Shown here: in pieces, positions 61,352-64,000 of the stretch
How positions within the stretch are numbered: position 1 is the first letter of the stretch
How the letters are laid out: each line of letters begins with the position of its first letter
NCBI GenBank assembly: GCA_029747015.1
Contig: JAKOGI010000027.1
Span: 1,072,001 to 1,136,000 of the forward strand
Reading direction: 5' to 3'
Source of the DNA: Carnegiea gigantea
Lineage: Eukaryota > Streptophyta > Magnoliopsida > Caryophyllales > Cactaceae
DNA length: 64,000 nt
The notes under the pieces: generated by a model
Seen by the model: the letters and a program-made list of their open reading frames with translations, nothing else
Told to the model about the DNA's origin: nothing
The model's database searches: none
Translations under genes and position numbers: made by a program

Positions 61352-62065
61352 TAGACCTGATCAACAGGTCGGAGACTCGCCCGATCTGATCCGACCAAAC
61401 CCGCAAAAATGAGGATCAAGGTCTGCTTTTTTTATCTCCGACCCGCCCCGACCCTCAAATTAAGAGTACCCGACTATAATGAGGATCGGGCTTGGGTAAA
61501 GGTTTTGACCCGCTGACCCTTACTTTTTTAAAAAATTAAAAATTAAAAATTAAAATAAAAATAAGATACTTTCGGTTTCATTTGTTAAAAACTTCTTCGC
61601 TTTCACTTTCCCATCTCCCCGTAGCATCTTCCCCCAATTCACCTCACCAAATTTTACTGGTTCGTAACCTTCCAACGTTCCTTATCTAATGCTTGGAGTA
61701 GACTGAGTAGTCATTTTAGTGAACCAATCGGTCTATTGGTTTAATAACTTACTTATACATGAGAGTGTTTGTAGTTGCGATACATTTCATTGGAGCATTA
61801 TGTTATCATTTGACGTTTTATTTTGTAAGACGTTTAATGTTGACCTTTATAATAAAAAGAAAACTTAGTGAAAAATCTCATTTTCTATATCGGAAGGTTT
61901 GAGGATCGGATCTGACCCGATGATCCGAGGGTACCCGCAAGGTCAGGGTTAGGGGTATGCTGACCCGCATGAGGGTCGGATAGAATCAGGGTCGAAAAAA
62001 TCCTATCTGTCAATCTTCATGACCCGACTCTCAACTCAATTCGATCCTCAATTTGGTCAGATCTA
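61352..62065. mobile_element. hAT-like element (B-specific)
   Basis: Inverted ends TAGACCTGATCA and TGGTCAGATCTA. Flanks CTACCACC (61344-61351) and CTACCATT (62066-62073). Copy A has an uninterrupted CTACCACC near 14976. Interior rich in GAGGATCGG and GACCCG words. 714 bp, no transposase. Confidence 0.85.
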
Positions 62066-62332
62066 CTACCATTAAATATGAATCGGGATTGAGCAGAGTC
62101 CGCGGGAAATCTAAACTTCTTTGCAAATGTCAAATACGATAAACAATTGAACAACCGCCGCGGAAGATCTACAAGTACATATATACGGAATTGAGATTGT
62201 GTGAGGCGCATCTAGAGCCTTTCAACTGGGGGCTGGCCCGGCTGGGCGGCAATAGAAGACGTACCCAGCGAATATAGGGCCAAGATCAGCGGAAAAAAAT
62301 GGAATCAGAGATGCTGAAATGACATATATTTA

Positions 62333-62540
62333 GGGCCTATTTTTTTAGGCAAAAAGATGAAATATGTTGAGATAGCTTGAAATGGGTTAAAATAAGCTGA
62401 AGTGGACTGAATTTTTTATGTGATAAAACTTGGTTAAAGTAGTGAAAGTGGGTTGAAGTTGGTTGAAGTTGGTTGAAGTGGATTGAAGTGGATTAATTGA
62501 GGTTGGTACTTTAGAATTGACCCACGAAAAAAATAGGGTC
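62333..62540 (-). mobile_element. Tourist-like MITE (B-specific)
   Basis: Flanked by TTA (62330-62332 and 62541-62543), with ends GGGCCTATTTTTTT and AAAAAAATAGGGTC. Interior GTTGAAGTTG-type repeats, the reverse orientation of 14205-14460. Copy A has the uninterrupted target near 15200. Confidence 0.9.
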
Positions 62541-62543
62541 TTA

Positions 62544-63018
62544 ATATAGAGCCAAGATCAGCAACGTTTCCACGGTCAAAACTGCATGTTCATAGTCATG
62601 CAGAGTCCAATGCCTAATGAAATTGCCAATGAATATGGCAGTAAAGCTTGGGATAGGGGTCATCAAAAAGGCAACTACAAGAAAGAAGAAGAACATGAAA
62701 AGAAAAATCACTCCAAAATAAGTGGCCAAATTGTGCCAAAAGGCGACATTCTCCTTGACCGAAAATACAATACAATTTAAAGTATATCTATCGCTCCTAC
62801 AAAATTTCAACCTGCGGGTCATCCATAAATAGCAAGTCATGTTACCCGAATAGGAGAAAAGAAAAGACACTACACAGTACTAGGCAACCAATAGAGATAA
62901 CTGTAAGTGCTATGTCATAAATAATGATCACCCAATAAGCAACGCTTCCCCAAATCTTCACTAACTGGACAGACAACTATCTTACCTCAAGACATGAGGC
63001 AGACAACACTTACAGTCA
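62544..63018 (-). other. Probable eIF4A 3' UTR and downstream DNA
   Basis: Lies directly after the copy B eIF4A stop codon. Contains the 115-nt block identical to copy A (62654-62768) and the empty Sirevirus target TCATA at 62915-62919. Confidence 0.5.
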
Positions 63019-64000
63019 TTAGATAAGATCCGCAACATTAGCAGGGAGCTCCTCGATGACCACATTGTAGAATTTCTGGATATCGTAGAGCATCCTCTCA
63101 TCATCATGGGTCACAAAATTGATTGCAACACCCTTCCTTCCAAAACGTCCACTACGTCCTATCCTGTGTAGGTAATTCTCTGGTTGAGTTGGCAAATCAT
63201 AGTTGATCACCAGGGAAACTTGTTGCACATCAATACCACGCGCCAGAAGATCAGTGGTTATCAGAACACGGGAGGAACCAGAGCGGAATTCACGCATGAT
63301 GATGTCCCTAGTATTCTGGTCCATATCTCCATGTGTTGCTGACACAGTGTGGTCACGGGCCCTCATTTGGTCAGTCAACCAGTCGACCTTTCTTCTGGTG
63401 TTAACAAAGATGACACTCTGTGTAATTGCCAAGGTCTCATAAAGGTCACAAAGAGTGTCAAGCTTCCACTCTTCCTTGTCAACATTAACATAAAACTGTT
63501 TGATCCCCTCAAGAGTGAGTTCATCACGCTTCACAAGAATCCTCACAGGCTTGTTCATGAATTTCCTTGTTATCTCAAGCGCTTCTGGAGGCATGGTAGC
63601 AGAAAACACTCCAATTTGAATATTAGGTGGTAGCTGCTGAAAAATATCATAGATCTGAAAAACAGAATCGGAAATTAATACCTAAGCGAGAAACTTTAGA
63701 AAAAGATCAGATGAGTATAAACATTCGAAAGTAACAAACAGCCCCCACATCAGACCAGCAACTAGTGCGAGTTGCATTATATTTGCATTTCAGAAGAATC
63801 ACATTTAGAAACTCAATTAGCAGAGAAAAATAAACTTCTGATATAATCCAAAAAGAGAACCAGGCTAAATTTACAACCACTCCACACAGCAGCATAGTCC
63901 TTACAATTTGCATCTATTTTCCCCAGAATATCATATGCAGTACACACATAACCTAATTAGTGAAAATGAATACCTGGTCCTTGAAACCTCGAGAGAGCAT
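63019..64000 (-). CDS. EIF4A: Eukaryotic initiation factor 4A, 3' exons (runs off window)
   Basis: Last exon 63654-63019 (211 codons, stop TAA) after a TTTTTCAG acceptor. Intron 63655-63973. The next exon upstream ends at 63974 before GTATTC and reads MLSRGFKDQ, continuing past the window end. eIF4A is the DEAD-box ATPase/RNA helicase that unwinds mRNA leaders within eIF4F during cytoplasmic translation initiation. Visible motifs: GFKDQ, SATMPP (III), [16 protein letters not shown] (V), and an intact [11 protein letters not shown] (VI), unlike copy A. Two differences from typical plant eIF4A are DQMR for DKMR and THDD for TRDD. No frameshift or stop. The N-terminal half, with the Q, Walker A and DEAD motifs, is outside the window, so functionality is likely but not shown. 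Confidence 0.93.

Larger units (their letters stand above)
51244..63775. repeat. Segmental duplication, copy B (right)
   Basis: Direct-orientation paralog of copy A. It lacks the Sirevirus, the Helitron/SINE and two hAT-like elements of copy A, so it preserves their empty target sites. It has its own hAT-like and Tourist insertions. To the right of 63775 the eIF4A intron continues into the next upstream exon, which copy A does not have. Copy B is therefore the one attached to the native flank. Confidence 0.9.

Overview
This is nuclear DNA of a flowering plant. It is AT-rich and dense in transposons, with GT-AG split plant genes, a MIR156 hairpin, an Au-type tRNA SINE and plant-type Sirevirus (Ty1/copia) retrotransposons. 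The species cannot be named from the sequence.

The main organising fact is a large direct duplication. Copy A runs from about 33 to 26967 and copy B from about 51244 to 63775. Both hold the same backbone: a decamer repeat, intergenic DNA, an old Helitron, small MITEs and the last exon of an eIF4A gene on the minus strand. Copy B continues to the right into an upstream eIF4A exon (63974 to the window end), so it is probably the original gene. Copy A stops inside an eIF4A intron at 26967. There it is joined head-to-head to a 5'-truncated gene for a tRNA m3C-methyltransferase-like protein (METTL family, 27062-29868), which also carries a frameshift and an early stop.

Since the duplication each copy has gained its own insertions, and the other copy often preserves the empty site. 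Copy A gained a MULE remnant (577 to about 3465) with convergent transposase and GRF zinc-finger genes, a hAT-like element (4131-5201), a Helitron with a nested Au SINE (5811-6835), a second hAT-like element (11485-12053), a Tourist MITE (14205-14460) and a complete 10.5-kb Sirevirus (15581-26106). Copy B gained a hAT-like element (61352-62065) and a Tourist MITE (62333-62540). It also carries a SINE (53298-53430) and another hAT-like element (52400-52974) where the copies cannot be aligned.

The unduplicated middle (26968-51120) holds the METTL pseudogene, an RNase H fragment of a LINE, a second Sirevirus (33584-43619) nested in a hAT-like element, several MITEs and microsatellites, and a MIR156 gene (minus strand, hairpin 47758-47877) with a TATA box at 48133-48140. 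Both Sireviruses keep LTRs, primer site, polypurine tract and the order gag, protease, integrase, RT, RNase H, envelope-like ORF, but all their coding regions are broken to some degree. The only plausibly functional genes are MIR156 and the copy B eIF4A.
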